Source: WTAW01 sp050115915 (GTDB lineage Bacteria; Acidobacteriota; Aminicenantia; Aminicenantales; Aminicenantaceae). From it: 15,786 nt of DNA. The stretch lies in the NCBI GenBank assembly GCA_050115915.1, contig JASFPP010000080.1, positions 1 to 15,786 on the forward strand. The letters are read 5' to 3'. A model generated the notes under the pieces. It was given only the letters and a program-made list of their open reading frames with translations. It ran no database searches and was not told the DNA's origin. Every line of letters begins with the position of its first letter. Position 1 is the stretch's first letter. This document shows, one piece after another, positions 15,059 to 15,786 of this stretch. A program made the translations under genes and the position numbers.

Positions 15059-15286
15059 CTATTCTAAGCACTCCACTCTTTTTCCGCAAGGCGGAATAAC
15101 AGTCAGTTTCTCCATCGGTGGTTCAAAAACGAAAATCCGTTCAGTTCCCCCGGCGAGGAAGCTTCGCTCGGACATGGGAGATTCCTTCCTATCTTTCCTT
15201 GGGAGATATCCCAACTTGCACGGAGCCTTCCATCCGGTTTCCTCCTCTCCACAATCGGAGCACTCCATAGCATCTTCTGCGTTCAT
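15059..15286 (-). CDS. Copy B of the dispersed element; possible 75-residue Cys-containing small protein
   Basis: An open frame on the minus strand encodes 75 residues with MECSDC near the N-terminus, a central SERSFLAGGTE and a C-terminal IPPCGKRVEC. I do not recognise a protein family. Homology to the frameshifted copy at 9628-9826 covers nearly the whole frame (15104-15265 aligns with 9664-9826, similar length). The paired cysteines could bind metal. The ribosome binding site is poor (GAGG only a few bases before ATG). The frame ends 53 bp before thiD on the same strand and overlaps the proposed thiD promoter. A non-coding repeat with an accidental frame remains a serious alternative. Confidence 0.35.
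   Translation of the reverse strand: MNAEDAMECSDCGEEETGWKAPCKLGYLPRKDRKESPMSERSFLAGGTERIFVFEPPMEKLTVIPPCGKRVECLE
15061..15089 (-). promoter_or_regulatory. Possible thiD promoter
   Basis: Reading leftward, TTGCGG (15089-15084), a 17-bp spacer and TAGAAT (15066-15061). The -10 is good, the -35 only half-matched. The -35 lies in the hairpin TTCCGC-AAG-GCGGAA (15082-15096). Predicted transcription starts near 15054, giving a ~50-nt leader for thiD. Confidence 0.35.
15104..15265 (-). repeat. Dispersed repeat core, copy B (inverted relative to copy A)
   Basis: Read on the minus strand, the core begins GAGTGCTCCGATTG (copy A: GAGTGTTTCAATTG). It shares GTCCGAGCGAAG, TTCCTCGC and TTTTCGTTTT blocks with copy A in the same order over ~160 bp. 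The distal end (CCATCGGTGG on the plus strand) is a degraded complement of the proximal end. Both copies sit in divergent intergenic regions, each downstream of a leftward promoter-like pair or next to one. Confidence 0.55.
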
Positions 15287-15328
15287 GTCCTCGCGGAAAT
15301 AAGTATGCTCATCCTGAAAAACGGCAAT

Positions 15329-15357
15329 TTTACGTATAAAAAAAGATATGTTACTAT
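15329..15357 (+). promoter_or_regulatory. Promoter of the acylphosphatase gene
   Basis: TTTACG (15329-15334), a 17-bp spacer and TACTAT (15352-15357) lie immediately upstream of the gene. Transcription from about 15364 would leave only ~9 nt before the ATG, which has no Shine-Dalgarno sequence. Confidence 0.5.
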
Positions 15358-15372
15358 ATTCAAAAATCGTCT

Positions 15373-15648
15373 ATGGAAAAAAGAGCACACATTTTTGTAT
15401 CCGGACGAGTTCAAGGTGTGTTCTTTCGAGACCACACCCAGAGATGGGCGTCTACCCTTGGATTATCAGGATGGGTGAGGAATTTGTATGATGGGCGAGT
15501 GGAGGCTGTCGTAGAGGGAGAAGGGGAGAACATAGAAGAATTGATCGCCAAACTGAGACAGGGGCCTCCCATGGCAGATGTCACAAAGGTTGAAACTAAT
15601 TGGGAAAATTTTAAAGGGGAATTCGAAGGATTCCGGATTACGTGGTAG
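15373..15648 (+). CDS. acyP: Acylphosphatase
   Basis: Small cytoplasmic enzyme hydrolysing carboxyl-phosphate bonds such as acetyl phosphate and carbamoyl phosphate. It has 91 residues, the full family length. The signature GRVQGVFFRDHTQ carries the phosphate-binding Arg19. GWVRNLYDGRVEAVVEG carries catalytic Asn37 in the second signature. GPPMADVTKVE completes the fold. It stands alone, divergent from the repeat and thiD, with its own promoter-like sequence. Confidence 0.95.
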   Translation: MEKRAHIFVSGRVQGVFFRDHTQRWASTLGLSGWVRNLYDGRVEAVVEGEGENIEELIAKLRQGPPMADVTKVETNWENFKGEFEGFRITW

Positions 15649-15786
15649 TTGCCCGGGTGTCATTTCTTTCTGTGGCGCTAACACTCTTAATTAGAATGCA
15701 TCGTCAGGGGAAAAGGAGCGAAAAAGAGGAAAATATCAAACAAGGTGCGTTTCAGTAGACTAAATTTAAGGCTGACAAGCTTGGCT
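15649..15786. other. 3' flank of acyP with no visible gene
   Basis: The last 138 bp contain stops in all frames and no ORF with a ribosome binding site. A 20-codon ATG frame from about 15693 has no supporting signal. No hairpin followed by a T-run was seen after acyP. Confidence 0.5.

Noticed and set aside
15082..15096. Hairpin TTCCGC-AAG-GCGGAA as an intrinsic terminator
   Set aside because: Neither strand has a T-run on the 3' side of the stem, and no gene ends just before it.
1..15786. tRNA, rRNA, CRISPR array, integrase or complete insertion sequence
   Set aside because: Reading both strands by eye I found no cloverleaf, regularly spaced repeats, or transposase/integrase motifs; a covariance-model search would be the decisive test.

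Overview
The window comes from a bacterial genome of intermediate GC content. The block at 235-5218 looks visibly GC-richer than the membrane-protein block at 11.7-14.2 kb. Lipoprotein export, an SOS regulon and diaminopimelate or lysine metabolism all fit a free-living bacterium. I cannot place the phylum: the proteins are broad families, and I see no rRNA, tRNA, CRISPR array or phage gene.

Left part (1-5218): the first codons of a leftward gene lie at 1-22. Divergent from it is a DNA-damage mutagenesis cassette: LexA, a Y-family polymerase of the DinB type, and a short error-prone DnaE2-like polymerase. This resembles the LexA-controlled imuA-imuB-dnaE2 cassettes, but imuA is absent and the Y-family polymerase keeps its catalytic acids. 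The dinB-dnaE2 gap contains several inverted repeats.

Middle part (5219-9565): about 300 bp of non-coding DNA is rich in inverted repeats and is bounded by a 9-bp direct repeat. A rightward group follows with a clear promoter: a LiaF-like envelope protein, a one-cysteine peroxiredoxin and a small nitroreductase. Converging on it is a leftward pair, a DUF72 protein followed by a diaminopimelate decarboxylase (LysA).

Right part (9566-15786): the most unusual unit is a tightly packed five-gene operon at 9924-14242. It encodes an orphan ABC-type substrate-binding lipoprotein, a PTS EIIA (PtsN-type) protein, a PII-like protein and two tandem cation/proton antiporter-like membrane proteins, with two ATGA stop/start overlaps. 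The second antiporter keeps a Lys-Asp pair in the presumed ion-binding segment; the first has Ser-Gly there. This suggests an ion-transport complex controlled by nitrogen, energy or phosphorylation signals. The operon converges on and overlaps thiD. A divergent acylphosphatase gene ends the window, and no further gene is visible after it.

Two diverged copies of one element, about 160-200 bp, sit in the divergent intergenic regions at about 9628-9826 (+) and 15059-15286 (-). The second copy has an open 75-codon frame; the first is frameshifted. They look like a dispersed small-ORF or repeat family.
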